Positions 15,255 to 24,399 are shown, counted from the stretch's first letter. The stretch: 35,521 bases of DNA from Saprospirales bacterium (GCA_007695035.1 REEO01000016.1:1-35521); one strand, 5' to 3'. The notes: a model not told the origin generated them from the sequence alone. Made by a program: numbers and translations.

Positions 15255-17429
15255 ATGATTGCCAAACCTGAAAAGGTCCTGGAATCGGTTTTTGGATACA
15301 GCAAATTCCGGGATACCCAAAAAGAGATAATCGATACGGTCCTCAGTGGGAAGGATGCACTTGTCCTCATGCCCACTGGTGGAGGAAAATCGCTCTGTTA
15401 CCAAATCCCCGCACTTTGCAAACCAGGAACTGCCATTGTTGTCTCGCCCCTGATAGCACTAATGAAGGACCAGGTCGATGCATTGAAGCTCCACGGAGTG
15501 AAGGCCGAGTTTCTTAACAGCACGCTTGACCCCATGGAGCAAAAGCGGATTGTGAGCGATCTGAGGCGCGGGAATGTCGATTTGTTGTACATATCACCTG
15601 AGCGCATCAATGAGAGCTTCTGGAATTTTCTCGAATCGCTGGAACTGAATCTTTTTGCGGTGGATGAAGCCCATTGCATTTCTCATTGGGGCCACGATTT
15701 CAGGCCGGATTACCGAAAGTTGCAGGTTTTAAAGCAGAGGTTTCCCGATGTCCCGCTGATTGCACTTACCGCCACGGCCGACCAATTAACACGCGACGAT
15801 ATTTTGGGTAATTTGAGAATGCGATTTCCCGAAGTATTTGTGTCCAGTTTCAACCGCCCCAACATCAAATACCTCGTAGAACCCAAACGGCGTAGTTTTG
15901 ATAAACTGGTGGATTTTTTGCGTGAGCAAAATGGTGAATCAGGTATAATTTATTGCCTGAGCAGGGCATCTACTGAAGAACTGGCGGAGGATTTGCGAAG
16001 TCTGGGCTTTAATGCCATCCACTACCACGCGCAACTCGACCGGGCTGAAAGAGCCAAAAATCAAGAGTTGTTTTCCAGGGATGAAGTTCAAATCGTAGTG
16101 GCTACTATTGCTTTCGGAATGGGAATTGACAAATCGAATGTGAGGTTTGTCGTACACATGGACTTGCCCAAAAATATTGAGAGCTACTACCAGGAAACCG
16201 GAAGGGCAGGCCGCGACGGATTGGACAGTACCGCACTGCTTTTTTACTCCTATGCAGATATGATCAAGCTCAAATCATTTGTGGAGTTGGATGACAATCC
16301 CGAACAGTCCGAGGTGATGCTGGACAAGTTGGAAAAAATCTCGGCTTTTGCAAGTAGCAAAATCTGTCGCCGAAAGTTTCTTCTCAATTACTTTGGGGAA
16401 AAAGCACCCTCATACTGCGGGAATTGCGATGTTTGCCTGGCCAATTTTGAAAGGGTTGAAGCAACCAAGGAGGCCCAAATAGCAATTTCTGCAGTGGTTC
16501 GACTCAACCAAAAATTTGGTGCGAACTACCTGATTGATTTTGTCAAAGGATCACAGTCTGAAAAAATCAGAGCGGCCCACAAATCCCTGCCCACTTATGG
16601 AGTGGGTAGCGACCTGACAAAGCCTGAGTGGAAGGGAGTTTTAGGGTCAATTTTAGAGCAGGGTTATTTAAAGCGCTCGGCAGGGGAATACCCCGTCTTA
16701 CAACTCACAGACAAGAGTTGGGATATTCTAAAGGGAAGATCAAAGTTCTTCTACAACAGGCGAAAGGAGAAGTTACAGTCCTTTTCAGGCCGCCCCGTTG
16801 TTGCCGAAAACTGCGAAACCGAATTACTGGAGAGATTGAAAAAATGGAGAACCGGCATGGCGAGAGCGGAAGGAGTGGCGCCATATATGGTTTTTCACGA
16901 CAATGTGCTCAAAGAATTGGCCACCTACCTTCCCCAGGCTGACGATGACCTCTGGTGTATTTCGGGAATAGGGGAGGTAAAAAAGAATACCTATGGGGCC
17001 GAAATTCTCAAATTGGTCAACAACCATTGCCGGATGAAAAATCTCACCTTCAGGCCACCTGCGGGAGCATCCTCAAAAAGAGTGAAAAAATCTGCCAGAA
17101 GGAAGGCAAACACCAAAAACTCCACCTATCAGAAAACCAGGAAGTTCCTGGAAAAGGGACTGTCGATTGCTGAGGTGGCGAATGAGCGGGGGTACTCTGA
17201 GAGCACTATTTTCGGACACCTGGCCCAGTTGATTGAAGCCGGAGAAATTGAGGTAGATCGCTTCGTGGATAAAAAAGCCAGAAAGGAGATCGAGGGAGCC
17301 ATTGCTAAACACGGCTGCGAGCGACTATCACCCATCAGAACCGCCCTGAATAACGCCTACACATTTAATCTAATAAAACTGGTTGTCGCCGGATGGAAAG
17401 CACAACAGAACCGGGAAAAAGTGGGATGA
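15255..17429 (+). CDS. recQ: ATP-dependent DNA helicase RecQ
   Basis: RecQ is a 3'-5' superfamily 2 helicase that unwinds recombination and stalled-fork intermediates. All the expected parts are visible: Walker A MPTGGGKS (Lys45); DEAH box at 137-140, followed by the RecQ aromatic-rich loop ISHWGHDFRPDY; motif VI QETGRAGRDG; an RQC zinc site formed by Cys371, Cys388, Cys391 and Cys394; an HRDC domain (about 520-595, ISGIGEVK); and a C-terminal helix-turn-helix region (about 623-720, GLSIAEVANERGYSESTIFGHL) common in RecQ of Bacteroidota. The length (724 aa) is normal for this long form, against about 610 aa for the E. coli enzyme. The ATG at 15255 sits 24 nt behind a good promoter. It stands alone, with 250 bp upstream and 750 bp downstream free of genes. 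Confidence 0.97.
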   Translation: MIAKPEKVLESVFGYSKFRDTQKEIIDTVLSGKDALVLMPTGGGKSLCYQIPALCKPGTAIVVSPLIALMKDQVDALKLHGVKAEFLNSTLDPMEQKRIVSDLRRGNVDLLYISPERINESFWNFLESLELNLFAVDEAHCISHWGHDFRPDYRKLQVLKQRFPDVPLIALTATADQLTRDDILGNLRMRFPEVFVSSFNRPNIKYLVEPKRRSFDKLVDFLREQNGESGIIYCLSRASTEELAEDLRSLGFNAIHYHAQLDRAERAKNQELFSRDEVQIVVATIAFGMGIDKSNVRFVVHMDLPKNIESYYQETGRAGRDGLDSTALLFYSYADMIKLKSFVELDDNPEQSEVMLDKLEKISAFASSKICRRKFLLNYFGEKAPSYCGNCDVCLANFERVEATKEAQIAISAVVRLNQKFGANYLIDFVKGSQSEKIRAAHKSLPTYGVGSDLTKPEWKGVLGSILEQGYLKRSAGEYPVLQLTDKSWDILKGRSKFFYNRRKEKLQSFSGRPVVAENCETELLERLKKWRTGMARAEGVAPYMVFHDNVLKELATYLPQADDDLWCISGIGEVKKNTYGAEILKLVNNHCRMKNLTFRPPAGASSKRVKKSARRKANTKNSTYQKTRKFLEKGLSIAEVANERGYSESTIFGHLAQLIEAGEIEVDRFVDKKARKEIEGAIAKHGCERLSPIRTALNNAYTFNLIKLVVAGWKAQQNREKVG

Positions 17430-17672
17430 TAATCGAGTGATCGACTCGAAATACCTTCAATCCAGATCAAAGGCCGGAGAAGATTCAAATGAAAATGAAA
17501 AATATTGGTGGGGCGATAATTCTGATAGCTTGGGTGAGGTTAATAATCAGGGGTTAATTCTTAGGTGTTGATTTCTCCTAAATTTTGAACTGGGGTTTCT
17601 GGCAGAATGGCTTACTAAAAAAATATGGCTAATCCCCTTTTTAAAACCTGGCTATCAAAGTATTCTTATCCT

Positions 17673-17982
17673 CCACCAAAGTATTGGGGTTAAGCCTTTA
17701 TAAATTTGGCGTTAAGAAAACTTGGTTTCTCACCGTCAAGAAAGTTGTTAGTGTCTGAAGGTCATAGGAATTCGACAAAAAGATTCGGAGAATCTAAGAC
17801 AACAAACGCTATTAACCCTGATGCTTAGGGCCGTATTGGTGCTTTGTAAATTCCTATGAACAAGTTTGACAACTTTTAGGTGAGTGGCCGATTTTTTAGC
17901 CAAATTCATACGTGTCTGCCCTCCAAAGCTTTGGGGGGGTGGGGATTGCTACTTTTTGTACTTGTCCCCAATCCTTTGGTGG
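17673..17982. repeat. Imperfect 17-bp inverted repeat with 276-bp spacer
   Basis: The left arm CCACCAAAGTATTGGGG (17673-17689) is the reverse complement of CCCCAATCCTTTGGTGG (17966-17982) at 16 of 17 positions. Weaker similarity continues for a few bases outside the arms. Both arms lie in the non-coding stretch between recQ and the ykvA-like gene. The right arm is also the loop of the hairpin at 17951-17997. Confidence 0.65.
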
Positions 17983-17997
17983 ATCAAGACAAAAAGT
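17951..17997. repeat. Long hairpin, 13-bp stem with a 1-nt bulge
   Basis: ACTTTTTGTACTTG (17951-17964) pairs with CAAGACAAAAAGT (17985-17997); only the A at 17960 is unpaired. The 20-nt loop can form a small inner CCAA/TTGG stem. No T-run follows on either strand, so it does not look like a simple intrinsic terminator. Confidence 0.65.
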
Positions 17998-18181
17998 AAG
18001 AGTAACTATATGTATGCTTACTACGAATAACCTTGAACCAGTTAATTATCACAAAATTTTTTTCTGTAATTTTCCATAACACTAACTCATATTAAGGATC
18101 TTAGACCAAAATCGCGGAAAGGCAAAAGCAAAATACTACGGTATATTTTCAAAAGGATATAGGAAGAAACTTTAAAATATG

Positions 18182-18535
18182 TCATAACTTTTCATCCACC
18201 TCCTGGAGGTCTCTGGGATTGTACCTTTTGCAAAAAGAAGAGAGTTGTTCTTTGGATTTCTCCCTGATGTCGTCATTGATGTACCCGGCAATGGAAACCA
18301 GTGCAAAAGACAACACACCAAGATCGTCCGTATATCCTACAATGGGTGTCACATCGGGAATTGCATCTACCGGACAAATAAGGTAAACCAGTGCACCGGT
18401 AATTACACTTCTTGCCCAATGGGGGGTCTCCTTTCTCAAAAAGGCATTGTACATCAGCAGGGCGCTGTAGGCGAGTTGCACACCCGATTTTTTCACCCCT
18501 TTTTTTATAGCTGAGAATAATTCCTTTTTGTCCAT
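18182..18535 (-). CDS. YkvA/DUF1232 family small protein
   Basis: The protein (117 aa) carries the DUF1232 signature GALVYLICPVDAIPDVTPIVGYTDDLGVL (residues about 47-75), which includes the hallmark P-x-D-x-I-P-D and DD motifs. Family members are small, often membrane-associated proteins of unknown function. The segment from ALVYLI onward and the following LSFALVSIAGYI are the only hydrophobic stretches. The Lys-rich N-terminus (MDKKELFSAIKKGVKKSG) precedes an amphipathic helix. The ATG at 18535 is the only sensible start. It lies in the same direction as the subtilase gene but 136 bp downstream of it, with no promoter or terminator recognised between them. Confidence 0.85.
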   Translation of the reverse strand: MDKKELFSAIKKGVKKSGVQLAYSALLMYNAFLRKETPHWARSVITGALVYLICPVDAIPDVTPIVGYTDDLGVLSFALVSIAGYINDDIREKSKEQLSSFCKRYNPRDLQEVDEKL

Positions 18536-18671
18536 GACTCTATAACTAAATCTCCCAGGGTCTTAGTTCGCTTTAATTCTAAAATTCCGGGGGCTGACTA
18601 TTTCCTCCGTGATTCTAATTGGCCAATTTGGTCAATTTTGATCAGATATTTTCTCCTAACAACATCTCAAT

Positions 18672-21600
18672 CTACTGCTTGACCACTCTTGTTACCGACC
18701 GGTGTCTTCCATCGTACAATTCGATGAAATAAAGGCCCGGTGGATACGCTCGCATCTGATCCAGTGTCACATTGGATGTTTGATTGAACCCGAGGTCTAT
18801 TTGTTGAGTTCCGGTCAACCTGCCGGTGACATCCCAAATCCGGATTTCAAATCGACCTCCTGTGTGACCTTCGGTTTTGATCCTTAACTGGACAGCGCTT
18901 TCAAATGGGTTGGGGTATGCTGTCACATTGAATCCGGGATCAGGATCGGTTTCCACGACTGTATTGGGGCATTCCGTGAACAGAATATGGGACATGGAGT
19001 AATCACTGGTATCAAATGGACAGATACTTCTGACCTGAACCTCATAAGGCGAACAGGGACTCAGTCCGTCGATCGTATAGAATGTATCGGGGACTGCTAC
19101 TTCGTCCTCCCATTCATCACTTCCAAGAGGTCTGTACCTGAGATTGTAAGCCAGTCCAAAATCCAGTTTTTCCCAGGTGGCAGTAAATGATTCGGGGGTC
19201 TTTTCCGCAGCAACCACTTCTCGTACTTCGGGACAGACAATATCGGGTCTGTAGAGGAATATGCAAAAGTCGTACACCTGCCCAAATTCAAAAGAATCGC
19301 AGGGGTCAGCGGGTGGAATGCTGTCCGGGTTCTCCATGTACTTCATCTGAATGCGCATGGTCGCGTGGCCGGATTGAATCATTGGGTCATCGGGTAAGGA
19401 TAGCACTGTGTCTAGTGCTTCGGATACGGATCTACCGGCATCAAATACCAATTCACTGTAACCGTTTATGCTGTCACTACTGAATATTCCATCTCTCTTA
19501 AAATCAATCCAGATTCTAAAATACTCCGGCCATGGTCCTCCTACGTGACCTGGAACCAACCTGAGTGCCTTGGTCTCCCCTAAATTCAATATCCCGGCCA
19601 GTCCCTCACCGGTCATATCCACATATCCGTCCCCTCGACCTGTATTGAGTGTCACATCGCCAATCTGTGCCGAGTCTATCCAGTCAAAATCCGCGTCAAT
19701 ATTCATCGGCTCGCAGAAATCAGGTTCGGTACAGTTAAAGCAATTGGGTGTTTCAATGATAAGTATCTCTGAAAAAGAGGTAAATCCAGTATCGCACCTG
19801 GATTGCACCTGAAATTCATATATATGACAGGGCAAGAGGTTGAAAAAAGTGATGCTGTCGGGTATCCACAGGTCTGTTATCTCCCAGAATTCTTGTCCAA
19901 ACTCTCGAAACCTGACGGTGTATTCAAAAGCCGGAATTATGTCATTCCAAAAAATCGTTGCACTCGCACTGTCAAATTGGACCTCAAATTGGGAAGGCGC
20001 CTCACAGCAGCCTATGGTGCGGAAAGAATCCAATTCTACCCATGGACTCTCCCCATCCACGCAAAGAGCCTGGATTTCAAATTCGTAATTGGTACACAAT
20101 TCGAGGTCTATTTGCAAAGGAGAGGTTACATCTTCCAGGACCTCCCAATCACTGCTATCCTGACGCATTCTTACATTGGTTTGTTCAGTTCCCATCACAT
20201 CCGTCCAACTAAAAGTGACGGAGAAAGGAGTGAGCGTATCCCGCTCAAAGCTTCCGGGAGGTGGGCAGTCCATGCAGGTTTCGGTTAAGTCATTGACTGT
20301 ATTGAAAGCATTGAGTCTTCCTCCGGTTTTGGTTTCTTCTCTGAGTGATTCTATAGGATCAACACCTTCTATTATGGCTTCTTTGATCATGGTGGCACCT
20401 CTTTGTGGATCGGATTTTACTATATTCATAAATCCGGTGCAATCAATGGAATAAGCCAAAGCAATGGTTCCTGCAACCAGAGGAGCGGCAAAAGAAGTGC
20501 CGGACTGAGTGGTGTAGCCACCGTTGTTTCGCGTGCTTAAAATTCCTGCACCGGGCGCTGCAAGATCTATGGTTGTCTTTCCGAATCCTGTATTTGCCCT
20601 GCTGTCGAAAATGTTGGTGGATGTGACAGAAATAAGAAATGGGCTATTACAGGCTGTGGGCATGTCGCTGATCACATCCACATTATTGTTTCGATTGGTC
20701 GTTGCGCCCACGTTCAGTATGCCATGTTCACCCATAAGATCATAAAAGGCACACCAAAGGGGTGCATCCTCCGGCCTGAGGCCATCTCTTCCCCAACTGC
20801 TGTTAGTAGCCACGACAAAAGCACCGCGTTCACCATCCGTTTCATTGTAGATTTGACGTTGAACCAGGGCATATGTGTAGGACTCTATGGCATTGGACTC
20901 AAAGCCATTCCCCCCGACGATAGTCATTATTTTGACATTCCAGTTCAGCCCTGCAATCCCCAAATCGTTGTTGGTCATTGCTCCTATCATACCGCTTACA
21001 GGGGTTCCATGAAATCCACCCTCAATATTACCCGTATTGGAAAAGGTGTTCCAGCCATAGATGTCATCGATATATCCATTGCCGTCGTCATCCTCACCGG
21101 TTCCTTCAAGTTCGTGCCGATTTACCCATATATGATCTACCAAATCAGGGTGGTTTATGTTTATGCCGTCATCTATTACAGCCACTACTATGGTGTCACC
21201 GTGTGCTGTGACTCCCCCTGTGGTCAATTCCCAGGCATTGAGAGCGGATATGTCTGCTCCCGGTATCCCACCGTTTTGCCCTGTATTGTGGAGGTACCAT
21301 TGATCTTCAAAAAGGGGGTCACTGGGAATGTGGTCTTGCCTCAGTTCGAGGCGGTGGTTAAGCTGAATATTTATTATTCCTTCATCTCTCCTCAGATATT
21401 CTAAAAAATCCCGCTCGTGGATGTCCCCGTATTTAAAGGTCATCAAATAAATATTGAGGTGTGGAGATAGCTTGCGGTCAACCTTTAGATCCGTGGTTTG
21501 ATTGCGGAAAACTGCATTCCTTTTGGCAATCTCTTCCACATTGTATCCCTCTTTCACCTGAACCAGATAATCGCCTGGGCGGTGCTCCAGTTTTTGTGAA

Positions 21601-21695
21601 AAGAGCGGGGTGGTGGCCGCCATGAGAAATATGAGCAAAACGCTTGTACAATAGGCTTTGAGTTCCGGAAAAGTTGATGGTTGGCTTTCTGACAT
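18672..21695 (-). CDS. Secreted subtilisin-like (S8) serine protease with FN3 and GEVED domains and T9SS type A sorting domain
   Basis: The product (1007 aa) is predicted to be an extracellular protease. A signal peptide ends at PLFSQ (about residue 34). A short prodomain (about 35-120, GDYLVQVKEGYNVEEI) precedes the S8 domain. The triad is visible: Asp175 in VAVIDDGIN, His229 in GFHGTPVSGMIGA and Ser401 in SGTSFAAPLVAG. NSSWG holds the likely oxyanion Asn. Then come two FN3-like domains (about 475-560 and 562-655), a GEVED domain (about 660-820, FRIWIDFKRDGIF), a third FN3 (about 822-915) and the sorting domain (TAYPNPFESAVQL from about 924, PPGLYFIEL, ending RVVKQ). Such accessory domains usually bind surface polymers or act as spacers. 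It is transcribed away from the TPR/PD40/SPOR protein. Confidence 0.93.
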   Translation of the reverse strand: MSESQPSTFPELKAYCTSVLLIFLMAATTPLFSQKLEHRPGDYLVQVKEGYNVEEIAKRNAVFRNQTTDLKVDRKLSPHLNIYLMTFKYGDIHERDFLEYLRRDEGIINIQLNHRLELRQDHIPSDPLFEDQWYLHNTGQNGGIPGADISALNAWELTTGGVTAHGDTIVVAVIDDGININHPDLVDHIWVNRHELEGTGEDDDGNGYIDDIYGWNTFSNTGNIEGGFHGTPVSGMIGAMTNNDLGIAGLNWNVKIMTIVGGNGFESNAIESYTYALVQRQIYNETDGERGAFVVATNSSWGRDGLRPEDAPLWCAFYDLMGEHGILNVGATTNRNNNVDVISDMPTACNSPFLISVTSTNIFDSRANTGFGKTTIDLAAPGAGILSTRNNGGYTTQSGTSFAAPLVAGTIALAYSIDCTGFMNIVKSDPQRGATMIKEAIIEGVDPIESLREETKTGGRLNAFNTVNDLTETCMDCPPPGSFERDTLTPFSVTFSWTDVMGTEQTNVRMRQDSSDWEVLEDVTSPLQIDLELCTNYEFEIQALCVDGESPWVELDSFRTIGCCEAPSQFEVQFDSASATIFWNDIIPAFEYTVRFREFGQEFWEITDLWIPDSITFFNLLPCHIYEFQVQSRCDTGFTSFSEILIIETPNCFNCTEPDFCEPMNIDADFDWIDSAQIGDVTLNTGRGDGYVDMTGEGLAGILNLGETKALRLVPGHVGGPWPEYFRIWIDFKRDGIFSSDSINGYSELVFDAGRSVSEALDTVLSLPDDPMIQSGHATMRIQMKYMENPDSIPPADPCDSFEFGQVYDFCIFLYRPDIVCPEVREVVAAEKTPESFTATWEKLDFGLAYNLRYRPLGSDEWEDEVAVPDTFYTIDGLSPCSPYEVQVRSICPFDTSDYSMSHILFTECPNTVVETDPDPGFNVTAYPNPFESAVQLRIKTEGHTGGRFEIRIWDVTGRLTGTQQIDLGFNQTSNVTLDQMRAYPPGLYFIELYDGRHRSVTRVVKQ

Positions 21696-21752
21696 AGTTT
21701 TCTAACTGTTTATTTATTTACGGAGTGTTCCCCAAAAAGTTGTTTCTACTCC

Positions 21753-21760
21753 CAAAAATA
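21753..21760 (-). promoter_or_regulatory. Possible -7 element for the subtilase gene
   Basis: Read leftward, the sequence is TATTTTTG, a full TAnnTTTG match 58 nt before the ATG. No TTG is found about 20 nt upstream, so the promoter is incomplete and may need an activator or be spurious. Confidence 0.35.
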
Positions 21761-22104
21761 GTATTTCTATCTGATTCTATTGGTACGCAATCGCAATCTT
21801 TCCCATTTTTTATAACTTTTTAGGGTTTATGTCTCTTTCATCATCTCCCTTGCCAAATCAATCTACATCATTTTTCCCAGTAGTCTCCTAAGATTGATTT
21901 CCAAAAAAAGGCACTGTGTTCTTGTATTTAATCACCTGATATCTCTGACTTTAAAAAGTATTACCCCATCAGAATTTTGTGGATTGCTGATTCTTGCTAA
22001 ACGGATTTTTACTTATTGTCACAAACTCCAATCCCTAAATAAGATTTAGTAAAATACTGAATGAAAGTTCGGTAAATATTTTAAAAAAAATATATGTTAA
22101 TAAA

Positions 22105-22136
22105 TTTGGTTGTCAAGGCCTTTTATATTACATTTG
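22105..22136 (+). promoter_or_regulatory. Strong promoter of the TPR/PD40/SPOR gene
   Basis: TTTG (22105-22108) and TACATTTG (22129-22136) with a 20-nt gap are perfect matches to both Bacteroidota promoter elements. The start of transcription near 22143 excludes the in-frame ATG at 22094 and leaves a 23-nt leader before the ATG at 22166. Confidence 0.7.
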
Positions 22137-22165
22137 TGTTTAATATGTATAAAATAACTTGCATT

Positions 22166-24364
22166 ATGAAGACATTGGACATTTTTGTGGGATTTACCGG
22201 AGTGGTGATATTGTTGCTCTTACCCGGTTTGGTATTGGCCCAGGTCAGTCAATCTGTGGCCGACAGGAAATTTGAAATGGGCTATTACACTGAAGCTGTG
22301 GGTCATTACACCCAACTTGCAGAGCGTGGTGAATTATCCCTTGAGGGTTATTTAAAGCTCGGAAGGGCCTTTCTCCTGTTAAATGAGCCTTTTACCGGTG
22401 AGAGTTACCTATTGATAGGGCAGCGGAAGGATACGGATGACAAGTTTCCCGAATTTTTTCTTCTGCTAGGTCATGCCGCCATGCAGCAGGGAAATTACAG
22501 AGGAGCAAGGGTTCACTATCTGAATTACTCAGCGGAGGATCCAGTTGCATCCAGACAACTTGCCTCCAACGCCCGAATAGCTGCGGAATTGGTAAGGTCT
22601 GAACCCACTGCACGGGTGTACAACATGCCGTGGAATTCTCCCGGAGCTGAAATGAGTCTGAGCGGGTTTGATGGCCGCCTGGTATTCGTTTCGAGGTCCA
22701 CTCACGATATGACGAACTGTCAGGCATGGGTCTGTGATCCGAATGGGGCCTTGTTGGAGACCGCAGAGGGCAATCACTACGAAGTCGATGGTCTGCTCCG
22801 CGCTGAGTTGAGAAGAGACCAAGCTATAGCCATGATTTCTTATTCGGACTGTGGTTCCAAAGTTGCATTTGTCCGCGATGTTGGTGATCCTAATAGTTCA
22901 AAAGCAGACCCACTTTCCAATGCCATGTCAATTTATTTGGCAGAGGTGGACGAAAATGGAGATTGGGATAAGGTGTCTTCATTTCCCTTTAATTCAGCCA
23001 ATTTCAGCAGCGGCTTTCCCCATTTGAATTCCGATGGCACTTCTCTCTACTTTGCCTCTAATAAACCGGGTGGTTTTGGTGGGTACGATCTATATGTGAG
23101 TCATTATGAGGATGGTGTTTGGACCAAACCGGAAAATTTGGGACCTGAAATCAATACCCCTGGTAATGAGGTGAGTCCTTTTTTTGCGGCGGATGTGTTG
23201 TTTTTTGCCTCCGATTATCATCCCGGTATGGGAGGCCTTGATATTTTTTACACCTCACTTGACAATCCCGTAAATATTATCAATGCCGGCAGAGGAATTA
23301 ACAGTGCGCGTGATGATTTTGGGATTTGGTTGAATGAGGATGGTAAAACAGGTTACTTTATCTCCAACCGTCCGGGAGGACGTGGCCTGGAGGATATCTA
23401 CGGTTTTACTGCTGAAGGTGTACTTATCGATCTCAATGCGCTGCCACCTGCATTGGCTGAAGTTGAAGATTTAGAAAAAACCGAAGATGTTGGTGAGTGG
23501 ATCAGCTTTATACCATCGGGAATATCTGCTGAATATTCTAAAGAAGAGGTGCAGGAAGAGGCTGCAGAGGACCTGCCGGAATTTATTGATGGATTTGAAT
23601 TCACCCCAACAGAAGATATTGAACTTGCCAAGGTGACTGAAGTAACTGAGTCAGCCCCGAAATATGAATTGATTGAAATTGACAGAAGGACCAACAGGCA
23701 TCCTTTGGTTCAATTTGCCTCTCACTTTTTGAAAAGCAATGGAAATTCCAACGATCAAACTTCTAATTCAACTGCCAGGCTCAGGAATAACTACACCATT
23801 CAGGTGGCTTCTCTAAAGGGCGAGTTTGACGATCAGCAATTCGCTCAAAAACTAAAAGATGTTGGAGATGTGTTTAAGGTGTTTTATAACTCTGATACAA
23901 AAATCAGGGTGGGAAGCTACAATACACGAGAAATGGCGGAAGCAGCCCTGCCTCAGGTTAGAGAACGCGGTTTTGGTGATGCCTTTATCGTACTTGAACA
24001 AATAGTAGTTAATCCTGCTCAGGGTAGCCAACGTGCGGAATCCGGGCAGCTCAGCAGTTTGCGGGACAGCGAAAAACCCGAGCAGCTTACTCCTGACAAA
24101 AAAGCCGATGATTCAAACTTGAAAACCCCATCTGCCACCTACTACGTCAGACTTGGCGCATTTAGGGATATGCGGTTTTTTGATGATTCGGTTTGGGAGG
24201 GCTATACAGTAGAGAAAAAACAGGAAAATGACATTACAGTGGTCATGGTAGGAGGTTTTGACCGGATAGAAGATATTGAAGATGTGCGAATAAAGGCCGT
24301 CCGAAATGGATTTTCCGATGCCTTTATTGTCATTGAGTACAATGGAGAACGGAGGCGATATTGA
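22166..24364 (+). CDS. Periplasmic TPR / PD40 beta-propeller / double SPOR-domain protein (PorE-like architecture)
   Basis: The product (732 aa) begins with a clean signal peptide (MKTLDIFVGFTGVVILLLLP, cut near LAQ). Residues about 28-150 form TPR-like helices (MGYYTEAVGHYTQLAERGE, GNYRGARVHYLNYS). A PD40-type propeller follows (about 150-420), with blades such as DGTSLYFASNKPGGFGGYDL, ADVLFFASDYHPGMGGLDIF and DGKTGYFISNRPGGRGLEDI. An acidic linker leads to two SPOR domains: residues 541-615 (YTIQVASLKGEF, IRVGSYNTREMAEAAL, GFGDAFIVLE) and 657-732 (YYVRLGAFRDM, GFSDAFIVIE). SPOR domains bind peptidoglycan stripped of stem peptides. TPR plus propeller plus a wall-binding end is the plan of the T9SS protein PorE, where the last part is OmpA-like. 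A role in wall-anchored envelope assembly is inference. The start at 22166 is fixed by the promoter and signal peptide. A terminator follows 35 bp after the stop. Confidence 0.87.
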   Translation: MKTLDIFVGFTGVVILLLLPGLVLAQVSQSVADRKFEMGYYTEAVGHYTQLAERGELSLEGYLKLGRAFLLLNEPFTGESYLLIGQRKDTDDKFPEFFLLLGHAAMQQGNYRGARVHYLNYSAEDPVASRQLASNARIAAELVRSEPTARVYNMPWNSPGAEMSLSGFDGRLVFVSRSTHDMTNCQAWVCDPNGALLETAEGNHYEVDGLLRAELRRDQAIAMISYSDCGSKVAFVRDVGDPNSSKADPLSNAMSIYLAEVDENGDWDKVSSFPFNSANFSSGFPHLNSDGTSLYFASNKPGGFGGYDLYVSHYEDGVWTKPENLGPEINTPGNEVSPFFAADVLFFASDYHPGMGGLDIFYTSLDNPVNIINAGRGINSARDDFGIWLNEDGKTGYFISNRPGGRGLEDIYGFTAEGVLIDLNALPPALAEVEDLEKTEDVGEWISFIPSGISAEYSKEEVQEEAAEDLPEFIDGFEFTPTEDIELAKVTEVTESAPKYELIEIDRRTNRHPLVQFASHFLKSNGNSNDQTSNSTARLRNNYTIQVASLKGEFDDQQFAQKLKDVGDVFKVFYNSDTKIRVGSYNTREMAEAALPQVRERGFGDAFIVLEQIVVNPAQGSQRAESGQLSSLRDSEKPEQLTPDKKADDSNLKTPSATYYVRLGAFRDMRFFDDSVWEGYTVEKKQENDITVVMVGGFDRIEDIEDVRIKAVRNGFSDAFIVIEYNGERRRY

Positions 24365-24399
24365 TTTTAGATAGACTGTTTTAGTAATTTTTAGTTGAC

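Larger units (their letters stand above)
17430..18181. other. 752-bp non-coding stretch with inverted repeats
   Basis: No convincing gene is seen on either strand. The stretch contains a 17-bp imperfect inverted repeat whose arms lie about 290 bp apart (17673-17689 and 17966-17982), a strong local hairpin at 17951-17997, a direct repeat of CAAAGTATT (17656-17664 and 17677-17685), and four copies of CCAAAG or its complement. A -7-like TAAATTTG at 17701-17708 has no -33 partner. A 22-codon frame at 17489-17557 begins like a signal or membrane segment (MKMKNIGGAIILIAW) and may be a decayed gene start. A structured RNA or a remnant of a small mobile element are both possible. Confidence 0.6.
21696..22165. 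other. 470-bp divergent intergenic region
   Basis: This AT-rich region lies between the divergent subtilase and TPR/PD40/SPOR genes. It contains a strong rightward promoter at 22105-22136 and a leftward -7-like element at 21753-21760. No gene, RNA gene or clear operator is seen in the remaining 21761-22104. Confidence 0.6.

Noticed and set aside
17383-17571. 62-codon frame overlapping the 3' end of recQ
   Set aside because: It starts inside the conserved end of recQ in another frame, is polar and without any motif, and no promoter precedes it.
15090-18628. Three perfect 12-bp palindromes flanking recQ and the ykvA-like gene (TTAGAGCTCTAA 15090-15101, CCAAAGCTTTGG 17923-17934, AATTGGCCAATT 18617-18628)
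   Set aside because: A 12-bp palindrome is expected about once per 4 kb by chance, and the three share no common sequence, so they are not evidence of a regulon.
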